Shown: positions 1 to 9,254, counted from the stretch's first letter. The stretch is 64,000 nt of DNA from Alphaproteobacteria bacterium (GCA_025934695.1 JAICWS010000001.1:525301-589300), one strand, 5' to 3'. Notes: generated by a model not told the origin, from the letters alone. Numbers and translations are program-made.

Positions 1-263
1 TTCATCCAGCGTCATGCGCTTGTCGCCGATGAAGATATCGCCCTTTGAATCAAGCGAAATTTCCAGCGGCTTGTTGTCTTGCTGGCTGATGGCATTGGCA
101 TGCGCCTTTGGCAGGTTCAGTGAAACTCCCGCGGTCAAAAGCGGCGCCGTCACCATGAAGATGACGAGGAGGACGAGCATCACGTCGACGAGTGGCGTGA
201 CGTTGATGTCGGCCATCACCGCGCGCCCGCGACGCTTGTGGCGCCCTGTGATCGCGGCGCCCA

Positions 264-264
<1 letters not shown>
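1..264 (-). CDS. tolR: Tol-Pal system protein TolR (5' part, runs off window)
   Basis: Inner-membrane component of the Tol-Pal envelope complex; with TolQ it uses the proton motive force to drive TolA during outer-membrane constriction. The 88 codons present encode a basic N-terminus, the conserved stretch ADINVTPLVDVMLVLL with the membrane Asp of the ExbD/TolR family, one transmembrane helix and the start of the periplasmic domain. The rest lies beyond position 1. Its ATG shares one base with the tolQ stop (TGATG), which implies translational coupling. Recognition of the family is firm; completeness cannot be judged. Confidence 0.95.
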
Positions 265-1001
<737 letters not shown>

Positions 1002-1035
1002 CGTTCGTCCTGTTTTCTGTCGGCCCCGCCGCAAA

Positions 1036-1134
1036 CCCACCCGGCGAAAGCCGGGGTCCAGTCGCGCGAAGCGCCTTTATGATTCATATAGGCCGCCTCT
1101 CGGCGGCGCTGGATCCCGGCTTACGCCGGGATGA
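1036..1134. repeat. Palindromic intergenic element (GTCCAG...CTGGAT core type)
   Basis: An imperfect long inverted repeat lies between ybgC and tolQ. The left arm 1036-1061 is itself a hairpin (CCGGCGAAAGCCGG) ending in GGTCCAG, and the right arm 1109-1134 begins CTGGATCCCGGC and is again a hairpin. The same arm design recurs at 1627-1737, 4567-4680, 5987-6098, 19177-19248 and 62010-62112. It is non-coding and may act as an RNA-processing or partial termination site between the two genes, which is inference. Confidence 0.75.
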
Positions 1135-1159
1135 CGATGAGGAATATTATGTATTTAAA

Positions 1160-1561
1160 TCAAGCCGCTTTAAACAAATCCCTGACCGCTTCTGGTAATC
1201 TAGCAGCTTTCCCGTTCTTATCAATACAGGCGATTTTAACGGCCATATCCACCAAAAGGGTCTCGCCGCGGAAAATCCGCTGCTCCATCTCCATCGACGC
1301 GCCCTTGACCTCCTTCATGGAAGTTTTGACGATCAGAAGGTCATCAAGTCTGGCCGGGGACTTAAAATCGATCCGCATCGAAATTACGGTAAATGCGATG
1401 CCTTGGGTTTTGAGGATTCCGGCATGCTCGAAGCCCGCGTCCCTCAGCATCTCCGTCCGCCCCCGCTCGGCGAAGCGCAGGTAGCTCGCATGATAAACGA
1501 TGCCCCCGGCATCGGTATCCTCGTAATAGACGCGGATGGGAAGGGAATGAACAGCGTGCAT
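1160..1561 (-). CDS. ybgC: Tol-Pal-associated acyl-CoA thioesterase YbgC
   Basis: A hotdog-fold thioesterase of the YbgC/FadM (4HBT) family, 133 aa, which hydrolyses short or medium acyl-CoA and is regularly encoded first in tol-pal operons. The sequence shows the family's active-site signature YYEDTDAGGIVYHASYL with the catalytic Asp near residue 17 and His near 24. Start ATG at 1561 has a good AAGGACAAG ribosome-binding site. It lies upstream of tolQ on the same strand, and a palindromic element sits on each side of it. No sign of truncation. Its physiological substrate in this organism is not evident from sequence. Confidence 0.93.
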   Translation of the reverse strand: MHAVHSLPIRVYYEDTDAGGIVYHASYLRFAERGRTEMLRDAGFEHAGILKTQGIAFTVISMRIDFKSPARLDDLLIVKTSMKEVKGASMEMEQRIFRGETLLVDMAVKIACIDKNGKAARLPEAVRDLFKAA

Positions 1562-1590
1562 CGCTTGTCCTTGGGCTGGATAAGGGAACC

Positions 1591-1776
1591 ACGAATGGAC
1601 ACGAACTACACGAATGAACTCCCATACCCGCGGAAGCCGGTATCCAGTTTATAAAACTTCTACCTCATGACCTGCGCGCGAACGCGCTATTAACGAGGTA
1701 GAAAGTGAATAAACTGGACCCCGGCTTTCGCCGGGGTGGAATGAACACTCATTCGTGTTTATTCGTGTCCATTCGT
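1591..1776. repeat. Nested palindromic element with ACGAAT-repeat ends
   Basis: A ~186 bp element with two shells. The outer inverted ends are tandem ACGAA units (ACGAATGGACACGAA... at 1591 and ...TTCGTGTCCATTCGT ending at 1776). Inside are the paired hairpin arms ending in TCCAGTTTA (1627-1652) and beginning TAAACTGGACC (1710-1737), with a central palindromic GCGCGCGAACGCGC. The architecture matches the copies at 4521 and 5941, but the outer repeat unit is different. It fills the gap between the M48 protease gene and ybgC. Confidence 0.8.
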
Positions 1777-1828
1777 CGTTCTCCTGCGACCGTAGCAGGC
1801 AAGGCCGCTTTGTCAAATGGAGAAAGGC

Positions 1829-3064
1829 CTAGTACCCGGCCCCATACCCCGGGCGATGCAGGATGATGACGGCGGGCTTATGCCTGCCTCGGCCGTAGGA
1901 ACCGAAGATCTGGCTCAGCGGATCGTTGTCCGGCTGGCGCGAGGCCATGGCAGGGCGCCGCGCAGCGCGATTGAAGCTCTGCTGGAACAGCGCGCGCTGG
2001 TGCTCGCAGAAGGAATGGTATTTCTGCTCGAACGCATTCAAAAGCTTCTCGCGGCGCTCGTTGGATGGGTGGTCGCCGTTCTTGAAGCGATCCCAGGCGC
2101 CCGGTTCCTTGATCCTCAATTGGCCCCTGTTTCGTCCGAACCGGATAGACCGCTCATTGGCCGCCTCGACCTGCTGCTCCAGCGCCTTGCGGCCGATGGT
2201 CTTCAGTTTTTCGAGGCCCGAGGCGAGGTCTTTCGTGCCGCCGCAGAGAATGGCCGCGCCGCGGTCGCACAGCTCCTCGCGGCGGCGCGAATTGATGGAC
2301 TCGAGGCATTTCCCGGTGAGCATCGACACGCCGGCCAGCGCCAGCGCGGGCAGCACCGGCAGCGCCAGGGGAAAGCCCGGAATGAGGCTCAGCGCCGCGC
2401 CCGCGATCAGCATGCCGTTCAGCCAGCGATTGACGGGCCGCCGCGACATCCAGGCAAAGCGGTCTTTCGTGTGGCCGAGCGCGAGGTGGGTGATTTCGTG
2501 GCCGATGATGGCGCGCAGCTCGCCCGGCGTCATCTGTTCGATAACGCCCTGCCCGATCTCGATGCTGGAATGCGTGCCGTCGGTGCGCGAAATTGCGCCG
2601 GCATTATATTCGCTGGGCTTGCGGAACGGGCCCCAGCCGTCGAACATATTCTCGCGCACGATGATGGCCGGCACTTCCTTCAGGCCCGCCATTTTCACCA
2701 TCTTCAGGTAATCCTGCCCGAAGGTCGGCTGGATATCGCCGAAATGATGATCGAACTTCGCCTGGCCCGACGGCTTCGTCATGTCGTATTGCTCGCCCTC
2801 CTCCTTCGTCTCGTAAAAGCTGTGATCGACGATATGGTTGAAGGCCCGGTTGTATTTCGCGCGCTCATAGATCAGAGCCGCGACCGGCGCCACGATGGCC
2901 GCCACGCCCATGAACGGCGCAAGCACGGCCATTTTGCCGAAGGTCAGCGCATAATCGGCCGCCTTGAGCAGCCCGTCGCTCTCGACCACATCCCAGATGT
3001 TGCCCAGCCGCCTGACCTCGCCGGTCTTCGGGTCGACATATGCGGACGGAAAACTCTCAGCCAT
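1829..3064 (-). CDS. M48-family zinc metalloprotease (HtpX/Ste24-like)
   Basis: Predicted membrane-associated zinc metalloprotease, 411 aa. The zinc motif HEITH is near residue 187, within GHEITHLALGH, and the downstream RREELCDRGAA supplies the expected third-ligand Glu. Two hydrophobic stretches follow the N-terminus (about residues 40-70) and two more flank the core around 215-255, so the catalytic domain is probably membrane-tethered. I chose the ATG at 3064 (MAESFPSAY) over an in-frame one 22 codons upstream because the upstream stretch is low quality and AGGAAAAAC precedes 3064. Such proteases often degrade damaged membrane proteins. It interrupts the usual ruvB-ybgC neighbourhood. The substrate is unknown, and the C-terminal ~100 residues are polar and not recognised. 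Confidence 0.82.
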   Translation of the reverse strand: MAESFPSAYVDPKTGEVRRLGNIWDVVESDGLLKAADYALTFGKMAVLAPFMGVAAIVAPVAALIYERAKYNRAFNHIVDHSFYETKEEGEQYDMTKPSGQAKFDHHFGDIQPTFGQDYLKMVKMAGLKEVPAIIVRENMFDGWGPFRKPSEYNAGAISRTDGTHSSIEIGQGVIEQMTPGELRAIIGHEITHLALGHTKDRFAWMSRRPVNRWLNGMLIAGAALSLIPGFPLALPVLPALALAGVSMLTGKCLESINSRRREELCDRGAAILCGGTKDLASGLEKLKTIGRKALEQQVEAANERSIRFGRNRGQLRIKEPGAWDRFKNGDHPSNERREKLLNAFEQKYHSFCEHQRALFQQSFNRAARRPAMASRQPDNDPLSQIFGSYGRGRHKPAVIILHRPGYGAGY

Positions 3065-3199
3065 GCTTTCGTTTTTCCTGCTGTTGCTTGATTCACGATA
3101 TATCTTATCGAAATAGTAGGATATATGCAAAGTTATTGCAGCAGATGCTTGAATTTACTGCGTTTTTATCAAAGGAAACGAAAGAATAGCGCTCTGATT

Positions 3200-3365
3200 C
3201 CCTCTCCCGCGATTCAGCGGGAGAGGGTTAGGGAGAGGGGCTTAGCGGTGGTAATTCAATAACGGAGATCGATGGAGCGGACAAATCTCTCTTCATCAGC
3301 CGAAGGAGAGAGAACAACCTCGGTTAAGCCCCTCTCCTAACCTCTCCCGCTAGCGCGGGAGAGGG
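3200..3365. repeat. Inverted pair of CCCTCTCCCGC hairpins
   Basis: Two hairpins face each other. The left one (3200-3251) reads CCCTCTCCCGC / GCGGGAGAGGG and continues GTTAGGGAGAGGGGCTTA. The right one (3324-3365) is its inverted counterpart (TAAGCCCCTCTCC...). The whole can fold into a long cruciform with a ~75 bp middle. The same family occurs at 34358, 38943, 40779 and 46521. The 350 bp gap between ruvB and the protease gene holds this element and nothing else I can identify. Confidence 0.8.
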
Positions 3366-3414
3366 ACTCCACCGCGATTATCTGCGTGGGGATTTCTCAT
3401 TCTGCAGACAAAAA

Positions 3415-4488
3415 TCAGGAAATATCGCCCGTGTCCGGCAGATCGACCATCAGCGCCAGCTGGCGGTCCTTGAGGTTGCCCGGCAGCGGCAGTCCGAGGT
3501 ATTTGAAGCCGGCGTCGGAGATCATGCGCCCGCGCGGGGTGCGGACGATGAGACCGCATTGCAGCAGGTATGGCTCAATCGTTTCCTCGAGCACGTCGCG
3601 CTGCTCGGACAGCGCGGCAGCGATCGTCTCGATGCCGACCGGACCGCCGCCGTAATTCTCGGCGATGCAGCGCATGTATTTGCGGTCCATGGAATCGAGC
3701 CCCTGCGCGTCGACCTCGAGTTTCAGCAGCGCGGCGTCAGCGGCTTTCGCGTCCACCTTCTTCCCGCCATCGACATGGGCGAAGTCGCGCACGCGGCGCG
3801 TCAGGCGTCCGGCGATGCGCGGCGTCCCGCGCGAACGCTTTGCGATTTCGAAGGCGCCTTCGGGCGTGATATCCATGCCGACGATTTTGCTGCCGCGCGC
3901 AACGATCTGGGCGAGTTCTTCCGGCGCATAGAATTCCAGGCGCAAGGGAATCCCGAAACGCTCACGCAGCGGGCGCGTGATGAGGCCCGAGCGCGTCGTC
4001 GCCGCGACCAGCGTGAACGGCGGCAGGTCGATGCGCACCGAGCGCGCGGCCGGCCCCTCGCCGATGATCAGGTCGAGCTGGCGGTCTTCCATCGCGGGAT
4101 AGAGGATTTCTTCGACCGCCGCATTGAGGCGGTGAATTTCGTCGATGAACAGCACGTCATTGGGCTGCAGGTTGGTCAGGATCGCGGCAAGGTCGCCCGC
4201 CTTCGAAATGACGGGGCCGGAGGTCGCGCGAAAGCCGACGTTGAGTTCTTTCGCGATGATCTGCGCCAGCGTTGTCTTGCCCAAGCCCGGCGGCCCGAAC
4301 AGCAACACATGGTCGAGCGGCTCCTGGCGCGACTTGGCGGCGTCGATAAAAACCTTCAGGTTCTCGCGGGTTTTCTTCTGGCCGATGAATTCGTTTAAGG
4401 AAAGAGGGCGGATCGACTGCTCGTCCGCGTCCTTCACCATCTGGTGTTCCGGCGCGATGTCGCGCTGGGGTTTAGTGGCCAAGGTCAT
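3415..4488 (-). CDS. ruvB: Holliday junction branch migration helicase RuvB
   Basis: AAA+ motor that drives Holliday-junction branch migration with RuvA, 357 aa. Walker [10 protein letters not shown] is near residues 65-73, Walker B DEIH near 116-119, and the sensor/winged-helix region is complete through to a normal C-terminus. I chose the ATG at 4488 (MTLATK), which has an AAGGGG ribosome-binding site. An in-frame extension upstream reads straight through the 4521-4727 repeat and is not protein-like. In most relatives ruvC-ruvA-ruvB are tightly packed; here 253 bp with an inserted palindromic element separate ruvA from ruvB. Confidence 0.97.
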   Translation of the reverse strand: MTLATKPQRDIAPEHQMVKDADEQSIRPLSLNEFIGQKKTRENLKVFIDAAKSRQEPLDHVLLFGPPGLGKTTLAQIIAKELNVGFRATSGPVISKAGDLAAILTNLQPNDVLFIDEIHRLNAAVEEILYPAMEDRQLDLIIGEGPAARSVRIDLPPFTLVAATTRSGLITRPLRERFGIPLRLEFYAPEELAQIVARGSKIVGMDITPEGAFEIAKRSRGTPRIAGRLTRRVRDFAHVDGGKKVDAKAADAALLKLEVDAQGLDSMDRKYMRCIAENYGGGPVGIETIAAALSEQRDVLEETIEPYLLQCGLIVRTPRGRMISDAGFKYLGLPLPGNLKDRQLALMVDLPDTGDIS

Positions 4489-4520
4489 GCGGCGGCCCCT
4501 TGCATAAATTCTGCGACGAG

Positions 4521-4727
4521 GAATTCGCACGGAGTTACGGAGGTACGGAGAGGATGTCCCCCTCGCACCACCCCGACGAACGTCGGGGTCCAGTTCATAC
4601 AACTTCTATCTCTTCTATTGCGCGCTTCGCGCGCAGTCATGAGGCAGAAGTCAATATACTGGACCCCGACTTTCGTCGGGGAGGCGCATATATGTGCCTC
4701 CGTATCTCCGTAACTCCGTGCGAATTC
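4521..4727. repeat. Nested inverted-repeat element, copy A (ruvA-ruvB gap)
   Basis: A 207 bp element with terminal inverted repeats. The left end is GAATTCGCACGGAGTTACGG plus two more CGGAG units; the right end is its mirror ...ACTCCGTGCGAATTC. Within lie hairpin arms CCCCGACGAACGTCGGGG-TCCAG and CTGGA-CCCCGACTTTCGTCGGGG around a centre with GCGCGCTTCGCGCGC. Copy B at 5941-6144 is nearly identical over its length but inverted. No transposase is present, so it resembles a MITE or a REP-type composite. Confidence 0.85.
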
Positions 4728-4741
4728 CCGCATGTCAGTTT

Positions 4742-5380
4742 TCACGCGCTCAACTCCTTCAGGCTCTCGCGAATAAGGTCGCCCAACGGCGTATCCTCGC
4801 CGCGGTCGCGCACCACGTTGGCGACGGCGCCGAAGGCTTCCGCGCGGCCGTAGCCGAGGTTGATGAGGGCCGAGACCGCATCATTGCTGGCGGACTTCGG
4901 CACTTCGACCACGCCGCCCTTGACGGCCTTGGCGCGGACGTCGGATACTTTCTGCTGCGCCGCGGCGCCCAGCGCCATCTTGCCGGCTTTTTCCTTCAAC
5001 TCGGTCACGATGCGCGTGGCGAGTTTGTCGCCCACGCCCTCGGCCTGGCGCAAGGCCGTCTTGTCCTGCGACGCGATGATGAGCGGCAGTTGCTCGGGCG
5101 ACACGGCGCTCAGGATCGCCTGCGCCGCCTTGGGCCCAACGCCCTGCACGGTGCAGAGGATCTGGAACCATTCTTTCTCCGCCGCATCAGCGAAGCCGTA
5201 GAGCAGAAACGCGTCTTCGCGCACGATGGTCTCGATCATCAGGCTCACATGCGCGCCTTTCGCGCCGATGCGCGACAGCGTGCGGTTGGAGGCATGCACG
5301 AGATAGCCCACGCCGTTCACATCGACGATGGCGCTGTTCTGGCTGGTGGAATCGATAATGCCGGTGAGTTTTGCGATCAT
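4742..5380 (-). CDS. ruvA: Holliday junction DNA-binding protein RuvA
   Basis: Tetrameric junction-binding subunit that loads RuvB onto Holliday junctions, 212 aa, normal length. It has the N-terminal OB domain (MIAKLTGIIDS...VNGVGYLV), the helix-hairpin-helix region with VQGVGPKAAQAIL and AEGVGDKLATRIV, and a C-terminal RuvB-contacting domain (ALINLGYGRAEA). The start ATG at 5380 has a strong GGGGGAGGAAG ribosome-binding site. It lies 42 bp downstream of ruvC. Together ruvC and ruvA are enclosed by two inverted copies of the same repeat element. Confidence 0.97.
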   Translation of the reverse strand: MIAKLTGIIDSTSQNSAIVDVNGVGYLVHASNRTLSRIGAKGAHVSLMIETIVREDAFLLYGFADAAEKEWFQILCTVQGVGPKAAQAILSAVSPEQLPLIIASQDKTALRQAEGVGDKLATRIVTELKEKAGKMALGAAAQQKVSDVRAKAVKGGVVEVPKSASNDAVSALINLGYGRAEAFGAVANVVRDRGEDTPLGDLIRESLKELSA

Positions 5381-5422
5381 TCTTCCTCCCCCATCATGTC
5401 ATTCGGAATGACAAATAAAAAT

Positions 5423-5926
5423 TCACCGCACCCCTCCCGCCATCACGCCGCCAAGCTTCTCTTTCGTGGCGCCGTGATGTGCATGACATATGGCTACCGC
5501 CAAAGCATCCGCGGCATCCGCCACCGCTTCGGTCGCGAGGAGGACCTTGATCATCATCTGGACCTGGCTCTTCTCTGCATGGCCCGCGCCGACCACCGAT
5601 TTCTTGACGAGATTAGCGGGATATTCGGCAACACTGAGGCCCAGGTTGGCGGGCGCCATCATGCCGACGCCGCGCGCGAGGCCGAGTTTAAGAGCCGAGG
5701 CCGGGTTCTGGTTGACGAAAGTTTCCTCGATCGCGGCATGCGTGGGCTTCCACTGGACGATCATCGCGGAAAGATCGCGGAAGATGGTGAACAGCCGCTG
5801 GGCCGTTTCTTCCTTCGCATCTGTCTTGATGACACCGTGCGCGACATGCACGAGGCGGTTGCCAACGACGTCGATCACTCCCCAGCCCGTCCTCTGCAGC
5901 CCCGGATCGATGCCGAAGATTCTCAT
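5423..5926 (-). CDS. ruvC: Crossover junction endodeoxyribonuclease RuvC
   Basis: Holliday-junction resolvase with an RNase H-like fold, 167 aa. Its four acidic active-site positions can be followed: Asp7 in FGIDPG, Glu in AAIEETFVN, and two Asp in DAADALAVAICHAH. I placed the start at 5926 because the family begins MRIFGIDPG; eight extra in-frame codons upstream run into the repeat element whose end is only 14 bp away. The normal ribosome-binding region of ruvC therefore directly abuts repeat copy B, which could affect its expression. Confidence 0.96.
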   Translation of the reverse strand: MRIFGIDPGLQRTGWGVIDVVGNRLVHVAHGVIKTDAKEETAQRLFTIFRDLSAMIVQWKPTHAAIEETFVNQNPASALKLGLARGVGMMAPANLGLSVAEYPANLVKKSVVGAGHAEKSQVQMMIKVLLATEAVADAADALAVAICHAHHGATKEKLGGVMAGGVR

Positions 5927-5940
5927 GTCTGCACCATCGG

Positions 5941-6144
5941 GAATTCGCACGGAGCTACGGAGTTACGGAGGCACATATATGCGCCACCCCGACGAAAGTC
6001 GGGGTCCAGTATATTGACTTCTGCCTCATGACTGCGCGCGAAGCGCGCAATAGAAGAGATAGAAGTTGTATGAACTGGACCCCGACTTTCGTCGGGGTGG
6101 GACGAAAGGAGCGCCATCTCCGTAACTCCGTAACTCCGTGCAAA
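5941..6144. repeat. Nested inverted-repeat element, copy B (yebC-ruvC gap)
   Basis: The inverted counterpart of the element at 4521-4727. Its reverse complement matches copy A through the CACGGAGTTACGGAG end, the CCCCGACGAAAGTCGGGG hairpin arm, the central AACTTCTATCTCTTCTATTG segment and the other end, with only scattered differences. It begins 14 bp upstream of the ruvC start codon and fills most of the yebC-ruvC gap. Confidence 0.85.
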
Positions 6145-6164
6145 TGAGCTTGCAGGGCGAAGGT

Positions 6165-6914
6165 TCACGACGCCAGCCTTTCCATGACGGCGTCGTCGAC
6201 TTCGAAGTTGGCGAAGACGTTCTGCACATCGTCGGAATCTTCCAGCGCCTCGATCAGTTCGAGGAGCGTCTTGGCCTGGTCCTGGGTGACCGCGACGGTC
6301 ATATTCGGTTTCCAAATGACGCCGGCGGTCTCGGGCGTGCCGAATTTCTTTTCGAGCGCTTCTCTCACGGCGATGAAGTCTTCGGGCTTGGTCGTGACCT
6401 CGTGGCCGTCCTTGGTTGTTTCCACGTTCTCAGCGCCCGCTTCCACCGCGGCTTCGAACATCGCATCGGAAGATGCGACCGAGGCCGGGAAAACGACGGA
6501 GCCGATCCTGGCGAACATGAAGGCGACCGAGTTCGTTTCACCCAGTGTGCCTTCGTTCTTGGCGAAAGCCGCTCTCACCTCGCCCGCGGTGCGGTTGCGG
6601 TTATCGGTCAGCGCTTCGACAATAAGCGCGACGCCGGCGGGACCGCGGCCCTCATAGCGCACGTTGTCGTAGTTCCCCATATCGGCGCCGGGCTTGGCCT
6701 GATCGATCGCGCTTTTGATGCGCGAATTCGGCATGTTTTCCTTGCGGGCCGCCGCGATCGCGTTACGTAAACGCGGATTCGCGTCGGGGTCCGGCTGGCC
6801 GCTTTTCGCGGCAACGGTGATCTCGCGGGCGAGCTTGTTGAAGATTTTCGCCTTCTTTTTGTCCTGCGCACCCTTGCGGTGCATGATGTTCTTAAACTGT
6901 GAATGGCCTGCCAT
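6165..6914 (-). CDS. yebC: YebC/PmpR-family protein
   Basis: TACO1/YebC family protein, 249 aa, full length. The N-terminus MAGHSQFKNIMHRKGAQDKKK and the motifs NPRLRNAIAAARKENMP and RYEGRGPAGVALIVE are diagnostic. Members have been described as transcriptional regulators and, more recently, as translation factors that help ribosomes through difficult stretches. The gene is commonly found next to ruvC, and here it is the first gene of the minus-strand run yebC-ruvC-ruvA-ruvB. A divergent response regulator starts 178 bp away. Confidence 0.95.
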   Translation of the reverse strand: MAGHSQFKNIMHRKGAQDKKKAKIFNKLAREITVAAKSGQPDPDANPRLRNAIAAARKENMPNSRIKSAIDQAKPGADMGNYDNVRYEGRGPAGVALIVEALTDNRNRTAGEVRAAFAKNEGTLGETNSVAFMFARIGSVVFPASVASSDAMFEAAVEAGAENVETTKDGHEVTTKPEDFIAVREALEKKFGTPETAGVIWKPNMTVAVTQDQAKTLLELIEALEDSDDVQNVFANFEVDDAVMERLAS

Positions 6915-7092
6915 TTTCGGTCTCTTAACGGATTCTTACTGCTTCGTTTAACGAATTCTGTACTACTTTTGTTTTAGCATGATTAGAGGGCTTCCGGAAG
7001 GCGTGAATCAGCTTGAATTTCAATGGCTGAAGGACTACTTCTCGAAGAAGCGGCGCTCAAAAACAAGTATTTATGACATAGATTTCCACCTA

Positions 7093-7728
7093 ATGAGTTA
7101 CCAGTTCCGCAACATCACCGTTCTCGTCGTCGAAAGCACGAAGGCGATGTTCGATTTAACGAAATCCGTCCTTGTCGCCTTCGGCGTGAACCAGGTCTAT
7201 TCCGCCTATGGGTACGAGGAAGGTTTCGAAACCTTCTGCCGCGTCAACCCCGACCTCGTCATCATCGACTGGCTCGACGATCCCAAGAACGGGCTCGAGC
7301 TGTCCAAGCGCATCCGCACCGACGAGAAGAGCCCCAACCCCTTCACGCCGATCGTCCTTATGACCGGCTACAGCCAGAAGAAGCGCGTGCTGCAGGCGCG
7401 CGACAGCGGCATCACGGAATTCCTGGTAAAACCCTATACTGCCAAGGCTTTGTATCAAAAAATTGAACAACTGATTGAAAAGCCGCGCCACTTCGTGCGC
7501 TCCGAACATTACTTCGGTCCCGACCGTCGCCGTGGGCCGCGCGAGGACGATTACAAAGGACCCGAGCGCCGCTCGCCCGACCAGCCGGAGCCCAAGGCGA
7601 TCGTCGAACCGCCGCGTCCGGTCACGCAGGTCACCATCTCGACCGCCCTGCAGAAGGCCAAGGAGATCCAGCGCCGCAAGGAACAGGGCGGCACCGGCGA
7701 GACCGATATCAAGATGGAAGAGTGGTAA
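7093..7728 (+). CDS. CheY-like response regulator with RR-rich tail
   Basis: A receiver-domain protein of 211 aa without a recognisable DNA-binding output domain. Receiver features: hydrophobic strand ITVLVVES (Glu in the acidic pair), phospho-acceptor Asp in LVIIDWLDD, Thr in VLMTGY and the Lys in LVKPYT. After the receiver come the basic motifs GPDRRRGP and GPERR, then an acidic coiled tail. I start it at 7093 (MSYQFRN); an upstream ATG at 6979 is in frame but adds a non-conserved segment, and neither start has a strong ribosome-binding site. It lies 6 bp before the next gene, so the two are probably an operon. No partner kinase is adjacent. Confidence 0.8.
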   Translation: MSYQFRNITVLVVESTKAMFDLTKSVLVAFGVNQVYSAYGYEEGFETFCRVNPDLVIIDWLDDPKNGLELSKRIRTDEKSPNPFTPIVLMTGYSQKKRVLQARDSGITEFLVKPYTAKALYQKIEQLIEKPRHFVRSEHYFGPDRRRGPREDDYKGPERRSPDQPEPKAIVEPPRPVTQVTISTALQKAKEIQRRKEQGGTGETDIKMEEW

Positions 7729-7734
7729 CCGGCC

Positions 7735-8274
7735 ATGGAAACCGAAGCCCGCGATCCCTCTGTCAGCCAGACCTTTCAGGACCAGAAGAAAGTCCGGAAC
7801 GCTGAAATCGTCGTGCCGCCGAACCGCCTCAAGACGAAGGTCGGCACGGGCGGCCTGGATGACGCCGTGCTCAGCAAGGCGCAAGAGTTGCTAGAGAACA
7901 ACACCATAGATTTCAAGCCGATGGCCCTTATGCTTGTGGATGTGCTTCATGAAGCCATCGCGGACGCCAAATCGGGCGCGACCAAGGGCGAAGAAGCGAT
8001 CAAGGCCATGCTCTACCCCGCCATGCAGCTCAAGGCGCAGGGGACGATGTTTCACTACCCGCTGATTTCGCAGATCGGCGAAATCCTGGTGAACTTTCTC
8101 GAAACCGTTCCCGATGTCGACAAAGACGTGATGGATATCGTCGTCCATCACAAGTTCGCGATCAACGCGGTGCTCGGCTCGCAGATTAAGGGCGACGGCG
8201 GCAAGCTCGGTCGCGAGCTGCGCGATGCGCTGCTGGACGCCTGCATGCGCTATTACAAGCGGCAGAAGAATTAG
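7735..8274 (+). CDS. Conserved hypothetical protein paired with response regulator
   Basis: A soluble 179-aa protein that I do not recognise by function. It is predicted to be mostly helical, with a basic N-terminal segment (QDQKKVRNAEIVVPPNRLK) and a compact helical core that includes LMLVDVLHEAI, ISQIGEILVNFLETVPDVDKD and a C-terminal RELRDALLDACMRYY. No signal peptide or membrane helix. Its ATG lies 6 bp after the response-regulator stop. The pairing suggests it is the partner or output of the receiver protein, which is inference from position only. Confidence 0.75.
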   Translation: METEARDPSVSQTFQDQKKVRNAEIVVPPNRLKTKVGTGGLDDAVLSKAQELLENNTIDFKPMALMLVDVLHEAIADAKSGATKGEEAIKAMLYPAMQLKAQGTMFHYPLISQIGEILVNFLETVPDVDKDVMDIVVHHKFAINAVLGSQIKGDGGKLGRELRDALLDACMRYYKRQKN

Positions 8275-8344
8275 CGCACCTTTCCGGGCCAGAAATTTCG
8301 TCTCGTTATTCCAATAGGATAGACCGGGATTTGCATCCTCTTAT

Positions 8345-8373
8345 TTGACATATTTCCAGAATCGGCAGATAGT
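8345..8373 (+). promoter_or_regulatory. Sigma-70-type promoter candidate
   Basis: A perfect -35 box TTGACA (8345-8350) is followed after 17 bp by GATAGT (8368-8373). It points towards the gene at 8568 and would give a ~190 nt leader. Confidence 0.55.
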
Positions 8374-8567
8374 GGCCTCAAGCAGTGGGTTTTTTACGGC
8401 GGGGCGTGTTTAAGGTTTCCCTCCCCGCCCGATCGCGCCGATCTGCAAAACAACCATGAATCTCTGAGTTTTTCACGGTTGTTCTTGCCCGGTGCGCGCT
8501 CCCCCTTTCACCGCATCGCGGCCATTCTCCTGAAAAGCTCTCCAGCAAACCCAGGGAGGGTTGTGAC
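8374..8567 (+). other. Long 5' leader with two hairpins
   Basis: The stretch between the promoter candidate and the ATG at 8568 contains a GGCGGGG / CTCCCCGCC hairpin (about 8398-8430) and a second AACAACC / GGTTGTT hairpin (about 8449-8485) followed by TCTT. No ORF is seen. The second hairpin is only weakly terminator-like. The leader ends in a strong GGGAGGG ribosome-binding site. Confidence 0.4.
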
Positions 8568-9242
8568 ATGACCACGGAAACACAAGACACCAAACAAGCT
8601 GAATGGATTTCGAAGCTCGAGACCGAGCAACAGTCGCTGCGCAAGCGGGTGCGTCTCAATTTTTCGGGAGTCGCCGGCGGTGCCGCGCTGATTCTCGTCG
8701 GCACCGCGCTGCCAGCCGCATTTGCCCCGGTCGCGGTGGCGGCCGGCATCGTCCTCTTCCAGATCGCCATGATCCCCTCCGCGCATTTCCTCGGTCGACA
8801 GCTGGGCCTCACCGATGCGATCAAGGACGCGATATCCGGCGACTTCCTGGCCCGTGCGCAGCGCCGCGCGAAAGAAATGAAGAAGCCGGCCGTTATAGGG
8901 CTGGCGGCGCTCGCGGGACTGACCGCAGCCTGGGCGATCGCATCGTTCGCCGCGCCAACAGCGGCGCTTGCGCTCTGCGTGGCGGCGAATATAGTCGCTT
9001 GGCCAATGCTGTACCTTACCGGCGGTTATTCCGCCGCCCGGATCGAACAAAAAATCGCCGAAGAAAAGGACGAACCGTCCACATCCGCGGCCCCCGTCGG
9101 CCTGATCGAGGACGGCATCGCGCTGTGGAAGAAGATCGCAAAAGCCTTCAATGCCTCGGCGAAGCCGGACGCGGAAAAGAACACCGCCGCGCCCGCACCC
9201 GCTTCCGCGCCGGATGTTACGAAGACGCCGCCGAAGCCTTGA
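8568..9242 (+). CDS. Hypothetical inner-membrane protein
   Basis: A 224-aa protein of unknown function. The N-terminus is a charged coiled segment (about residues 1-30). Four hydrophobic stretches follow as two pairs, about residues 33-50 with 53-72, and 108-127 with 128-150. The last 70 residues are hydrophilic and Ala/Pro-rich. The start is supported by GGGAGGGTTGTGAC just upstream. The layout, with a coiled head and two membrane hairpins around a soluble loop, recalls the paralogs at 27725 and 28372, but I see no convincing sequence identity. Confidence 0.7.
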   Translation: MTTETQDTKQAEWISKLETEQQSLRKRVRLNFSGVAGGAALILVGTALPAAFAPVAVAAGIVLFQIAMIPSAHFLGRQLGLTDAIKDAISGDFLARAQRRAKEMKKPAVIGLAALAGLTAAWAIASFAAPTAALALCVAANIVAWPMLYLTGGYSAARIEQKIAEEKDEPSTSAAPVGLIEDGIALWKKIAKAFNASAKPDAEKNTAAPAPASAPDVTKTPPKP

Positions 9243-9254
9243 GTTAAAGCGAGG

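Noticed and set aside
4485-6151. Small ORFs inside the repeat elements in the ruv region, with similar peptides in each copy
   Set aside because: They arise because the repeats are near-identical and lack stops in some frames; there is no ribosome-binding site and the peptides follow the palindromes.
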